A model generated the notes under the pieces. That model was not told where the DNA came from. It did no database searches and was given only the letters and a program-made list of their open reading frames with translations. Both the position numbers and the translations under genes were made by a program. DNA of 64,000 bases from JAGNXB01 sp964471595 (lineage in GTDB: Bacteria > Bacteroidota > Bacteroidia > Chitinophagales > Saprospiraceae), in contig CAYYGN010000003.1 of assembly GCA_964471595.1 (NCBI GenBank), positions 111,688-175,687 of the forward strand. The letters run 5' to 3'. Of the stretch, positions 8,652 to 16,675 are shown piece by piece (position 1 is the first letter of the stretch; each line of letters begins with the position of its first letter).

Positions 8652-9983
8652 TCAGGGTCGCATTTGCAGTTGGAGGATGTTGTTGCCGATCCGGTTGCCT
8701 TGTTCAACACCGTGATCAATGGCGGAGCGGTAATGGATGCCCCCATAGAGCCGCGAAATGGCTGCTTCATCGGCCATTTCCGCGAAAGAGGTATAGGTGC
8801 GGGGACTCCCGTCAATATCAGTGCGATGTTGGTGGGTGTGATCGGTAAACGTGTAGGTCTCTCCAAACCGGTCGGTGAGGATGGCGGCCAGGCTGCCCGT
8901 TTGCACGGAGTGTCCGGAAGTGTATTCGGGAAAAGGCGGCGTGGTCAACATGCTGAGCCAGGCGGGGTCGAACAATTGGCGGATGTAGGTCACCGGGCGA
9001 AGGGTGTTCCATACATACTTGGATCTCCAGCAGGAAATGAAGGCGTCGTGGAGTCCCATACATACCCGGGCCATGAGTTCGGAGGCCTCAAAGAGGTCGA
9101 GGTTTTCCACGCGGATGATCTGGCTGGTGACGCTGACCGAATGGCCGGGGGGCGTAGCTGTTTTTCCGGGGTCATCGCTCCAGTATTCCGCAATAGTCCT
9201 TTGTTCGGGGGTGAGATGCAGGGACACGGTGTACACTTCCAGTCCTTCCTGATAGAAGAGGCTGCCGGGGGAAGTCGAATAAGCGGGACACCCGGCGGGT
9301 TGGACGGGTATCAGGTTGACGCCGAGGAAAGGCCGGACATTTCCCCAATAGGGCTGCAGCGGTTTGCTGAAAGCGGGTGGGGTCGGGACCCAGAGCCCAT
9401 CGCCGGTGGGCGGGGTAAAATCCGGAAAATTGGTCAGGTAACATAGATCCTGCCCGTCGGTAGCGGCGTAACCCTGTATGGCGTCGGCGACCGCAATGCC
9501 CCTGGCCCTTGACCGCTGGATGACGTCATCGGGAATCCCTTGCGCCAACCGGTTGTGGGTCGTGGAATCGAACAGATTGATGGTGCTCAGATGAGCCGGA
9601 GTGGTATTCCGGTAAAAATGCCGGAAACTCTGGGCCATGACGGCATTGGCCACGATTTCCCAATGGTAGGTGACGCCGGCTTCCGAAGCCGGGACCGTAC
9701 CCGGCGCCAGACCGTTGATTTGTCCCTGGAGGGATTGTGCCCCCGGCATGCCCGGGACCAGCGCCTCGTAAAGAGCCACGCCAATATATCCGAACGCACG
9801 GGCAGCAACGGGAGGAGAAAATCCGGGTGTTTCCCGGGTAATGGTGAGGGAGAGGTCGGCCCAATCCGTAACGACCTGAGAGGTGACGGGATCTGCCGGT
9901 TGGGTGGAGTTGTCCTTTTTACAACCCGCCACCTGTATGATCAGGAAGAGCAGCAGGCCGTAATGCAGTAGCGTGTATTTCAT
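8652..9983 (-). CDS. Vanadium-dependent haloperoxidase / PAP2-family lipoprotein (copy 2, divergent motifs)
   Basis: A predicted 443-residue lipoprotein (lipobox VAGC after a hydrophobic N-terminus). The K-x6-RP motif is intact (KYVWNTLRP). The second motif is TSGH instead of PSGH, and the third is SRLYGGIH, with the Asp usually found four residues after that His replaced by Ala (HYRSA). The catalytic His residues and Arg are therefore kept while the surroundings differ from copies 1 and 3. The start is the ATG at 9983; the open frame extends to 10097, but the extra 38 residues carry no signal-like sequence and precede the hydrophobic segment. It heads a two-gene operon with the outer-membrane channel and is divergent from the two-component system. 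Confidence 0.85.
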   Translation of the reverse strand: MKYTLLHYGLLLFLIIQVAGCKKDNSTQPADPVTSQVVTDWADLSLTITRETPGFSPPVAARAFGYIGVALYEALVPGMPGAQSLQGQINGLAPGTVPASEAGVTYHWEIVANAVMAQSFRHFYRNTTPAHLSTINLFDSTTHNRLAQGIPDDVIQRSRARGIAVADAIQGYAATDGQDLCYLTNFPDFTPPTGDGLWVPTPPAFSKPLQPYWGNVRPFLGVNLIPVQPAGCPAYSTSPGSLFYQEGLEVYTVSLHLTPEQRTIAEYWSDDPGKTATPPGHSVSVTSQIIRVENLDLFEASELMARVCMGLHDAFISCWRSKYVWNTLRPVTYIRQLFDPAWLSMLTTPPFPEYTSGHSVQTGSLAAILTDRFGETYTFTDHTHQHRTDIDGSPRTYTSFAEMADEAAISRLYGGIHYRSAIDHGVEQGNRIGNNILQLQMRP

Positions 9984-10094
9984 AAGACCAGGATTTACAA
10001 AAGCGCCGAAAGGCACCGCCCCATCCCTGGTCAGAAGGAGACAGGCCTTTCGGACAACAAGGCATTCGACTTGCCAGACGATGCCTTGAGGATA

Positions 10095-10102
10095 CAAAGC
10101 TA
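10095..10102 (-). promoter_or_regulatory. -7 promoter element for the haloperoxidase copy 2 / channel operon
   Basis: The minus strand reads TAGCTTTG, matching TAnnTTTG, about 110 bases upstream of the start at 9983. It lies in the ~230-base divergent intergenic region in front of the response regulator, where the regulator could act on both operons. For the rightward operon only weaker matches are visible (GATTTTTG at 10150-10157, TAACTTGC at 10188-10195). Confidence 0.45.
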
Positions 10103-10213
10103 CAGTCGTCCAATGGGGATAAACCTTAATATTTACTTAGAAATCGCACGATTTTTGCCCTTGACCGGGGAAGGAGGGTGAATCCCTCTAACTTGCCTCC
10201 TTATCGGGACTCT

Positions 10214-10894
10214 ATGAAAGTGTTAATTATCGAAGACGAGATCAAAACCGTCCAATCCATCCGCCAGGGGTTGGAAGAAAACGGCATCGTCGTCGAATAC
10301 GCCTACGACGGCGAGTCGGGACTCCAGATGATCCGCTCCCGATCCTATGATGTCATCCTGTCCGACATCATCATGCCGGGTAAAAGCGGCTTTCAATTGT
10401 TGAGGGAAATGAGGGCTGAAGGAATATCTACTCCGGTGCTGCTCCTGACGGCGTTGGATTCCACCGACAACAAAGTGTACGGTCTGGAGGCCGGCGCCGA
10501 CGATTATCTCGCCAAGCCTTTCGAATTCCGGGAATTGCTGGCCCGCATCAAAGCGCTCGCCCGGCGCGGACGCGAGCCCGGGCGCCCGGACCGCCTGTTG
10601 GTCTTTCAGGATATCGAAATCGATCCTGATGCCAAAATCTGCCGAAGGGCGGGCCGGGACATTGAACTGACACCCCGCGAATTTTCTCTCCTGGAATATT
10701 TTCTCCGGCATCCGGGACGTGTTATTTCCAAGGCAGAGATTTCGGAAAAAGTATGGGATCTGCATTTTGACACCTCTACCAACGTGGTTGAGGTGTATGT
10801 CAATTATCTGCGCAATAAAGTGGACAGACCATTTCCCGTACCCCTCATCCATACCGTGTTCGGTTCCGGATACGTACTCAAAGTCAAGGAGTGA
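10214..10894 (+). CDS. OmpR/PhoB-family response regulator
   Basis: A 226-residue transcription regulator. The receiver domain covers residues 1-115, with the acidic pair E7/D8, phosphoacceptor D51 (DVILSDIIMPG), the T of LLLTALD and K of YLAKPFEF. The winged-helix DNA-binding domain covers about 130-225, with the family signature TPREFSLLEYFLRHPGRVIS and the closing VFGSGYVLK. The start is ATG 10214, where the receiver begins; a GTG at 10178 gives an extension without homology-like character and has no space for a ribosome binding site. It overlaps the kinase gene, so the pair is translationally coupled. The most economical guess for its targets is the divergent intergenic region upstream. 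Confidence 0.93.
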   Translation: MKVLIIEDEIKTVQSIRQGLEENGIVVEYAYDGESGLQMIRSRSYDVILSDIIMPGKSGFQLLREMRAEGISTPVLLLTALDSTDNKVYGLEAGADDYLAKPFEFRELLARIKALARRGREPGRPDRLLVFQDIEIDPDAKICRRAGRDIELTPREFSLLEYFLRHPGRVISKAEISEKVWDLHFDTSTNVVEVYVNYLRNKVDRPFPVPLIHTVFGSGYVLKVKE

Positions 10895-12279
10895 TGCAAA
10901 TCCGGACCCGTATCACCCTGCAATTTGTCACCTTAGTCGCCGCCATTTTTCTGGTGGCACTCGCCTATATTTATGTCGAGGCCCGCAAGCACATTTTGAG
11001 TGAATATGCCGGTATGCTGCGCTCCAAGGCCAACCTGACAGCCGCCACTGCCATCGCCCAGATGGAAAGGGATTCCATGCCCCTGCAAACGGTGCCGGTC
11101 CGTGAGCGGCAGGGGCCCGTCAGGGAAAACGTCACCATTTATGACCAGGCCGGTCGCGCACTGTTTTCTTTTTACGGTCACGCGGAATCTTTTCAGCCCG
11201 AGTGGCCCGCCAAAATCTGGGACAAAGGGGAGGATGTCTGTGTCTTTGAAGGTGAACGGATGTATGTCGTCCTGCCATTCACCTCCCTGGCCGGCCAACA
11301 GTATATTGTCAAGGCCGAAGCGTTTTACGACCGGAGAGAATTGCGTCAGTTGATGAGCAATCTTATCCTTCTCTATCTGGGTATGTTGATTTTCGTGGCT
11401 TTGAGCGGATGGTTGTTTGCCGGCCGGGCACTGGCTCCGATCAACCAGGTCATGGATGCGCTTATCCGGATCCATCCCGCCGATATGGACCGGAGGCTGG
11501 AATCGCCTAACGAAAAAGACGAAATCGGCCGGATGGTCACCGCCTTCAACGATCTGTTGGACCGCATCCGTCAGGTCCTCAAGGCCCAGAAAGCATTTCT
11601 CGCGCAGGTGTCGCACGAGTTGAAGAATCCCTTCACCATCATCACCACCCAAACAGATATCGCCCTGCAGCAAGAGCGCTCCATACCGGAGTACAAGGCC
11701 CTTTTGAAGTCCATCCAGCAGGATGTGCGGGAGGTCAATGTCATCACCGACCATCTGATGCAACTGGCCCGGATTCAGGCCGGTGAAAATCCTGAAGACT
11801 TTGCTCCGGTCCGGGTGGACGAACTTCTATGGCAGGTCAGTGACCAATTGGCCAAATTGAATCCGGATTACCGGGTCAAACTCGATTTCAACGACCTCCC
11901 TGTGGACGAAAAACGGCTGGTCGTCGCAGGCCACGAGCCGCTGCTGCGTGTGGCATTGTTCAACCTGATGGAGAACGGATGCAAATTCAGCGCGGACAAT
12001 ACGGTCACTGTCCGGCTTGAAGTGCCCGACCAAGGAGACCTCTGTTTGACCGTCACCGACTACGGACCCGGGATTTCCGAAGAGGAGCACGCCCATGTCT
12101 TTGAACCTTTTTACCGAACCAAGGATGCGGTGAAGCACCAGGGTACCGGTATAGGGCTCTCTCTTGTCAAAAGCATAGCCGCCTTCCACGGCATCCCCCT
12201 GCGTATCGAGCGGCTTGATCCCGGAGGCACCCGGTTTGTCCTCTGTTTTCCCCAACATCCCTTGACCATCCCGAACTGA
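10894..12279 (+). CDS. Sensor histidine kinase of the haloperoxidase-linked two-component system
   Basis: A 461-residue inner-membrane kinase. TM1 spans about residues 9-28 and TM2 about 154-177, enclosing a ~125-residue periplasmic sensor domain with no recognised fold. A HAMP segment follows (about 178-232), then the dimerisation/phosphoacceptor domain with H241 in VSHELKNP, and an ATPase domain with N-box (NLMENGCKF), G1 (DYGPGIS) and G2 (GTGIGLSLVKSI). The ATG overlaps the regulator's TGA by one base (TGATG); a GTG three bases earlier is also in frame. The haloperoxidase copy 3 start lies four bases after its stop, strongly suggesting a regulator-kinase-enzyme operon. The signal it senses is unknown. 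Confidence 0.93.
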   Translation: MQIRTRITLQFVTLVAAIFLVALAYIYVEARKHILSEYAGMLRSKANLTAATAIAQMERDSMPLQTVPVRERQGPVRENVTIYDQAGRALFSFYGHAESFQPEWPAKIWDKGEDVCVFEGERMYVVLPFTSLAGQQYIVKAEAFYDRRELRQLMSNLILLYLGMLIFVALSGWLFAGRALAPINQVMDALIRIHPADMDRRLESPNEKDEIGRMVTAFNDLLDRIRQVLKAQKAFLAQVSHELKNPFTIITTQTDIALQQERSIPEYKALLKSIQQDVREVNVITDHLMQLARIQAGENPEDFAPVRVDELLWQVSDQLAKLNPDYRVKLDFNDLPVDEKRLVVAGHEPLLRVALFNLMENGCKFSADNTVTVRLEVPDQGDLCLTVTDYGPGISEEEHAHVFEPFYRTKDAVKHQGTGIGLSLVKSIAAFHGIPLRIERLDPGGTRFVLCFPQHPLTIPN

Positions 12280-12283
12280 GCCC

Positions 12284-13627
12284 ATGACAGCACGACTCCT
12301 CCAATACCGCGGTTTGACATGCTGGATCCTTTGTCTCGCCCTAATGGGAGGAGCGGGATGCCGGAAGGCTGAGCCTCCCCTGCGATCGGATTTGGTGGAC
12401 GAATGGTACGACTTGGCGCTGATGATGGAGCGATACACACCGGGCTTCAAGATGCCGGTAGCTGCCCGGGCCCATGCGTATATCGCCATTGGCGCCTGGG
12501 AGACCGCCCGGCCTTTCCTGGCTGAACCCGATGATCCGCCTCCGCTGTGGAGCGGCCCGTCAGCCGTTGTCCCTGACGATACGGCCGGCCACCACCTGTT
12601 GCTGGCCCTGAACGCCGGTTACCATGCCATGTTCCGCCATTTCTTTCTGACTACTCCGCAACGCCTGGAGCAGCAGCAGGATTCTCTTTACCAGAAATGG
12701 GTACGTCGGCTGGCCGTCGATGTGCCTTCCGATGTCGTGCAACGAAGCATGGCCTACGGCGAGTCCATGGCCCGGGAAATCATCGCATGGGCGGCAACCG
12801 ATTCCGTCGGTCACATGAGTCAGTTGCACAATTACGACAAGGATTACATACCTCCTCCCGGCGATGCCTACTGGACGCCCTGTGAAGATTTTCCTACACC
12901 CGCCCTTTTGCCGCATTGGGGAGAGTCGCGCACGTTTGTGGTCAAGGCGGACGCCATTATGAGTACTCCGCCGCCACCTTTGTCGGCGGACGTCACTTCA
13001 CCCTTCTATACCCAGGCGCTGGAGATATTGAGTCTGTACAGCCCGCTGTCCATGGAAAATCGATGGATCGGGGAGTTTTGGAGCGATGACCAGCCGGGTC
13101 TGACCTTTACGGCATCCGGGAGGTGGATGTCCATCGCGCGACAGATGCTGCGGGAGGACAAGGCCGGATTGCGACGGAGCTTGCTGACATACCTGACGCT
13201 CGGGGTGACCCTCAATGATGCCATGGTGGCCTGCTGGCACGCCAAATACACCTACAACCTCTTGCGACCGGAAACCTACATACGAAGGGTTTTCCAGCCG
13301 GATTGGCGGCCGATCATCCATACACCACCCTTCCCCGGATACCCTGCCGGGCATGCCATGGCCGCTATGGCGGCTGCCGAAGTATTGACCGCCCTGTTCG
13401 GGGAAAACCACGCGCTGACCGACCGCAGTCACGAAGGAAGGACCGAGTTCCAGTCCAAGCCCCGTTCATTTGCCAACATCCGGGATCTGGCCTTTGAAAA
13501 TGCCTATTCCCGGATCGCCCTGGGCGTGCATTTCAGAATGGACTGCGATGAAGGGACCCGGTTGGGTGCCCAACTGGGCCGGCAGATCAGGGATCAATAT
13601 CTGGGAATGGCGGCCAAAGTGCAGTAA
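12284..13627 (+). CDS. Vanadium-dependent haloperoxidase / PAP2-family lipoprotein (copy 3)
   Basis: A predicted 447-residue lipoprotein with lipobox GAGC at residues 23-26. Motif 1 is intact (KYTYNLLRP) and motif 3 is intact (SRIALGVHFRMD). Motif 2 reads PAGH rather than PSGH: the Ser that normally hydrogen-bonds the vanadate or phosphate oxygen is Ala, while Gly and His remain. It is the last gene of the two-component operon and begins four bases after the kinase stop. The product could be an active enzyme with altered specificity or a binding protein; the sequence does not decide. It is closer in its third motif to copy 1 than to copy 2. Confidence 0.87.
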   Translation: MTARLLQYRGLTCWILCLALMGGAGCRKAEPPLRSDLVDEWYDLALMMERYTPGFKMPVAARAHAYIAIGAWETARPFLAEPDDPPPLWSGPSAVVPDDTAGHHLLLALNAGYHAMFRHFFLTTPQRLEQQQDSLYQKWVRRLAVDVPSDVVQRSMAYGESMAREIIAWAATDSVGHMSQLHNYDKDYIPPPGDAYWTPCEDFPTPALLPHWGESRTFVVKADAIMSTPPPPLSADVTSPFYTQALEILSLYSPLSMENRWIGEFWSDDQPGLTFTASGRWMSIARQMLREDKAGLRRSLLTYLTLGVTLNDAMVACWHAKYTYNLLRPETYIRRVFQPDWRPIIHTPPFPGYPAGHAMAAMAAAEVLTALFGENHALTDRSHEGRTEFQSKPRSFANIRDLAFENAYSRIALGVHFRMDCDEGTRLGAQLGRQIRDQYLGMAAKVQ

Positions 13628-13631
13628 AAGG

Positions 13632-14162
13632 TCACAGACTGCCCAACTCCACCATTCTACGCGTTGTATTGACATTGCGGGTGGTGGCCTCCAGACCGGA
13701 CCTCCGCTCGAGAAAAGCGTTGGTCAGTAAGGCCCGGGCGGCACTGCCCGGTATGAACGAGCAGGCATGGTCACCATTGATGTGCAGTCGTTCCGGGGCA
13801 TAGTCGGTGTCCAGCATCGCCCGACATCGGTCCGGGGGTACCTTCCCGCCAAAAAAGGTGTGAAAAATCCGCTCCTCCGGCAGGTCGGGCCAGGGATTGT
13901 CGGCCAGGGCTGCCCGAAGCTGCCCGGCATCCCGCACGATAACGGCCAGGTCGGGCCCCATTTCCTCACGGATCAGCCGGCGAACGGAAATGGCCAGTGC
14001 CTCCGGTGTCTGATCGGTATCCAGCACCACGTTTCCGGATTGGATATAGGTTTCCACACGTCCGTAACCGGCACGGGTGAGCACCTCCCGGAGGACAGCC
14101 ATGGGCGTCTTGTTGCGGCCATACGGCATCACGCCCCGAAGCAAGACAATCAACCGTTGCAT
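13632..14162 (-). CDS. DUF1697 domain protein
   Basis: A 176-residue cytoplasmic protein matching DUF1697, a widespread family without an established function. Typical features are the N-terminal MQRLIVLLRGVMPYGRNKTP, the YIQSGNVVLDTD segment and the C-terminal ATTRNVNTTRRMVEL. The frame is open further upstream, but residues before the Met at 14162 do not resemble the family, and that upstream part overlaps the divergent gene. It converges on the haloperoxidase copy 3 gene with four bases between the stop codons. Confidence 0.85.
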   Translation of the reverse strand: MQRLIVLLRGVMPYGRNKTPMAVLREVLTRAGYGRVETYIQSGNVVLDTDQTPEALAISVRRLIREEMGPDLAVIVRDAGQLRAALADNPWPDLPEERIFHTFFGGKVPPDRCRAMLDTDYAPERLHINGDHACSFIPGSAARALLTNAFLERRSGLEATTRNVNTTRRMVELGSL

Positions 14163-14227
14163 GGACAATGATACCACAATCCCTTTCGTTTTGCCCTCGA
14201 AGCGCCAACTTTCAAGGTCGTGCGTGT

Positions 14228-14235
14228 TATCTTTG
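14228..14235 (+). promoter_or_regulatory. -7 promoter element for the DUF4412 gene
   Basis: TATCTTTG matches TAnnTTTG and lies 21 bases before the ATG at 14257. No convincing -33 element is present at the usual distance. Confidence 0.55.
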
Positions 14236-14256
14236 TTAAGTCTAATTTCTTTTGCC

Positions 14257-15024
14257 ATGCGTCCTTTCGCTCTCTTACTCCTTGCCCTTGCCGGTTTTGC
14301 CCTCCCTTTGTCCGCCCAGAAGGAACGGAAACAAAAGGATGCTGCCGAGCAGGAAAAAGCCATGCAACAGGCGATGGCGGCCATGTTCGGCAACCAGAAC
14401 TGCCCCATCCAGGACAATTACCATTTTGACCATGCCTTTACCAGTGTGATGGTGAGTACGGACAAGAGCGGTAAAGAGGAAACCCGGATCAAAGCCCGCA
14501 ACCTGATCAGCGGCAGCGAGGAAGTCATGGGGATCGAGGTGCTCGAGAGCAACATAAAGGACATGCCGTCCAGCACCATGGTCCTGGACATGGGGCGCCG
14601 CAGTATGGTGACCCTGATGGATCAGCAGGGCAACAAAATGGCGATCTGCATGTCCATGGATAATCCGATGTTCGGCATGCAGCCCGGTGACGATGAAGCG
14701 GATGACGCGGATTTCCGCAAAACCGGCAAAACAAGGGAAATCCTGGGATTTCGCTGCGAAGAGTGGGCCTCCGAAGATGCCGACATGAAGTACAGCTTTT
14801 GGGTTTCGGACAAGACCGGCATGCCTGTCGACCGCTACTACGATGCCATGAACAAGCAGCGGCTCGCGCCGGGCGGACTGGCGACCCGGATGCCCAAGGG
14901 GGGCATGGTGTTGCGCATTGACGGCGTTTCGAAAAAAGACGACAGCCGGATGGAGATGGAGGTTGTCGAACTGAAGCCCAAACTCAAGTCCGCTATTTCT
15001 ACGAAAGGGTATCAGCGCTTTTGA
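14257..15024 (+). CDS. Secreted DUF4412 domain protein
   Basis: A 255-residue exported protein. The signal peptide is residues 1-20 (hydrophobic run followed by LSA-Q). The mature part carries a DUF4412-like region: a MVLDMGRRSMVTLMDQ strand pair, a Met-rich stretch, and the TREILGFRCEEW ... KYSFWVSD segment seen in this family and in outer-membrane lipoprotein-sorting-like folds. Function unknown. The start is ATG 14257 because it begins the signal peptide and follows the -7 element. The last 26 bases overlap the end of the convergent gene at 14999-15814. Confidence 0.8.
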   Translation: MRPFALLLLALAGFALPLSAQKERKQKDAAEQEKAMQQAMAAMFGNQNCPIQDNYHFDHAFTSVMVSTDKSGKEETRIKARNLISGSEEVMGIEVLESNIKDMPSSTMVLDMGRRSMVTLMDQQGNKMAICMSMDNPMFGMQPGDDEADDADFRKTGKTREILGFRCEEWASEDADMKYSFWVSDKTGMPVDRYYDAMNKQRLAPGGLATRMPKGGMVLRIDGVSKKDDSRMEMEVVELKPKLKSAISTKGYQRF

Positions 15025-15814
15025 GCGCCGATTGCCACCACTCCAGTAAAGCTACCAGTTCACGGGCCGGGGTCGGCCTGGGTGGTAGAGGCGGATGTTT
15101 GATCTTGGGGAATTGATCGTACCAAACAGTGGTGGAAGGTACTTCGAGGTAACCGGCTCTAATCAGGCTGCTGATGACGCTGGATTCCCCTTTTCCGCTC
15201 CACGTGGTCAGCAATTTGGCGGCATCCATCACCCGGTCGGCGGGTTCTTTGCGGGATTTCCATGCAGGACGCAGATAGTCCCTTACGGCGCGCCGGATGT
15301 CGAAGCGCAGATCCGGTTGGTATTGATAAAGAGACAAAAGGGCCTTACGAGCCTCTTGCCGCATGTCCTCCCTTACTTTTTGGTGCCAGGCACCTCTCAC
15401 CACCGCATTGCGGTCCCACTGACCGACGTAGTAGTACAATTGCCAGATCCATGTCCTGACGACTTCCGGAAACGGATTTTCGGCACCAAGTTCGGCTTGC
15501 CGGAGGCGGTTGGCCACCATCAGGTATTCATCCTCCCCCCCGTAATCGGGCATCAGGAATGTCGCTGCCAGAAACGGGAAGGAGAGTACTTGACCGGCGG
15601 CACCGGTTTCTTCCTTGAACGGTGCTTCCATGGCCAGGATGGAGGCCAGATCCGTCCTCAAGTCATCCGGGTCCAGGGTGAGGAGGACGGGCATCCATTC
15701 GTCGAGTTCGGCCCAGGAGCGGGCGGCCAGGATGTGCAAAGAGTCGGGCGAACGCCATACGGGTGCGTTCGGGCGGGACAGCCACGAAGCCAGGTCAGGG
15801 TGTAATTGAGGCAT
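14999..15814 (-). CDS. Hypothetical cytoplasmic protein
   Basis: A 271-residue protein that I do not recognise. It has no signal peptide or membrane segment, is rich in Trp, Leu and Arg, and looks largely alpha-helical (for example the helix around VREDMRQEARKALLSLYQ). The composition is consistent with a HEAT- or TPR-like helical protein, but no repeat register could be established. It overlaps the DUF4412 gene tail to tail by 26 bases. Confidence 0.65.
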   Translation of the reverse strand: MPQLHPDLASWLSRPNAPVWRSPDSLHILAARSWAELDEWMPVLLTLDPDDLRTDLASILAMEAPFKEETGAAGQVLSFPFLAATFLMPDYGGEDEYLMVANRLRQAELGAENPFPEVVRTWIWQLYYYVGQWDRNAVVRGAWHQKVREDMRQEARKALLSLYQYQPDLRFDIRRAVRDYLRPAWKSRKEPADRVMDAAKLLTTWSGKGESSVISSLIRAGYLEVPSTTVWYDQFPKIKHPPLPPRPTPARELVALLEWWQSALKSADTLS

Positions 15815-15912
15815 AGGATGTCTTCCAAAGGGGTCGGACGATTGACGTCATCCCTCTTTGAGGCCAAGATAGCCAATCAATGCGAAAAAGCTATCCTGAA
15901 ACAGGAAAACGG

Positions 15913-15941
15913 GTGCAGAATTAACCTGTGATTTCTTTCGG
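15913..15941. repeat. 29-base direct repeat, copy A
   Basis: Nearly identical (28 of 29 bases) to 15977-16005, and separated from it by 35 bases. This copy lies in the intergenic space downstream of the DUF937 gene. The rest of the 178-base intergenic stretch 15815-15992 shows no gene. Confidence 0.85.
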
Positions 15942-15976
15942 TCCGCCGCATTGCGCGCCATCGCCTTGAGATCCTC

Positions 15977-16005
15977 GTGCAGAATTAACCTGTTATTTCT
16001 TTCGG
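15977..16005. repeat. 29-base direct repeat, copy B (contains the DUF937 stop codon)
   Basis: Matches copy A except for one base (T versus G). On the minus strand it encodes the last residues RKK and the stop codon of the DUF937 protein, so copy A looks like a duplicated gene end in which the stop codon has been changed. Confidence 0.85.
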
Positions 16006-16625
16006 CCGAAAATCCGGCTGAGGAATCCACCGCCCATACGGACGAGGTCATCCGCAATCTGGCCGTCCTTGTTTTTGTCCAGGAAGGCATTGATGATAGC
16101 CATTTTGGGATCCTGCTGGCGGCTTTTGCCTCCGGTCATGCCTCCGAGCACCCCGGAGAGCATGCCGGCCAGACCACCCTCGTCAAGTTGGTTGTCGCGT
16201 TTGGTCTTGCCGAGAGCGCCCATGATCACCGGCGCGAGCATGACCATCAGATTGCTCACCTGGCTGGCATTGAGGCCGGACGATTTGGTGACGGCCTCCA
16301 CGGCACCGGACTGCCGCTTGCCCAGGATGTGACCCAGAATGCCGGCACCATTGATGGCTTTGGGATTGGATGGTTGCAACTGGCCATTGACCATGTCGAG
16401 GACATGATTGAGTACGGAACCGTCATGGTCCCGTTCCAGGGCATTGGCCAATGCGGAAGCCCCGCCGGGTTTGGCGGCATTTTGCGCCATGGCACCCAGC
16501 AGTACATTCATGATGCCGTCGGCAGCTGCACGGGTTTGTTGGGTATCCCGTGCCCCGATCTGGCGGGTGAGTTGTTCCAATACGGGGCCGCTGAGTTGAC
16601 CGCGCAATAATTCAGTGATATCCAT
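15993..16625 (-). CDS. DUF937 (YidB-like) protein with C-terminal EF-hand-like loop
   Basis: A 210-residue, Gly/Ala/Met-rich protein. The main part matches DUF937, a family with no settled function: repeated amphipathic helices such as NGAGILGHILGKRQSGAVEA and MVMLAPVIMGALGK. Residues about 180-195 read DKNKDGQIADDL, a good EF-hand/dockerin-type calcium-binding loop. It has no signal peptide. A near -7 element (TATCTTTA) lies on the minus strand at 16641-16648, just upstream of the ATG. The 3' end lies inside a 29-base direct repeat. Confidence 0.82.
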   Translation of the reverse strand: MDITELLRGQLSGPVLEQLTRQIGARDTQQTRAAADGIMNVLLGAMAQNAAKPGGASALANALERDHDGSVLNHVLDMVNGQLQPSNPKAINGAGILGHILGKRQSGAVEAVTKSSGLNASQVSNLMVMLAPVIMGALGKTKRDNQLDEGGLAGMLSGVLGGMTGGKSRQQDPKMAIINAFLDKNKDGQIADDLVRMGGGFLSRIFGRKK

Positions 16626-16675
16626 GATGGCGAATTTTCCTAAAGATAGGCCCTTCAGGGGAAATCGCTCCGCGA

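Noticed and set aside
7345..8715. A 456-codon open frame on the plus strand
   Set aside because: It lies opposite the outer-membrane channel gene, crosses that gene's terminator, and has no signal peptide or recognisable domain.
15913..16005. Possible minimal CRISPR array (29-base repeats, 35-base spacer)
   Set aside because: Only two copies, one of which encodes the end of a gene; no cas gene and no further repeats.
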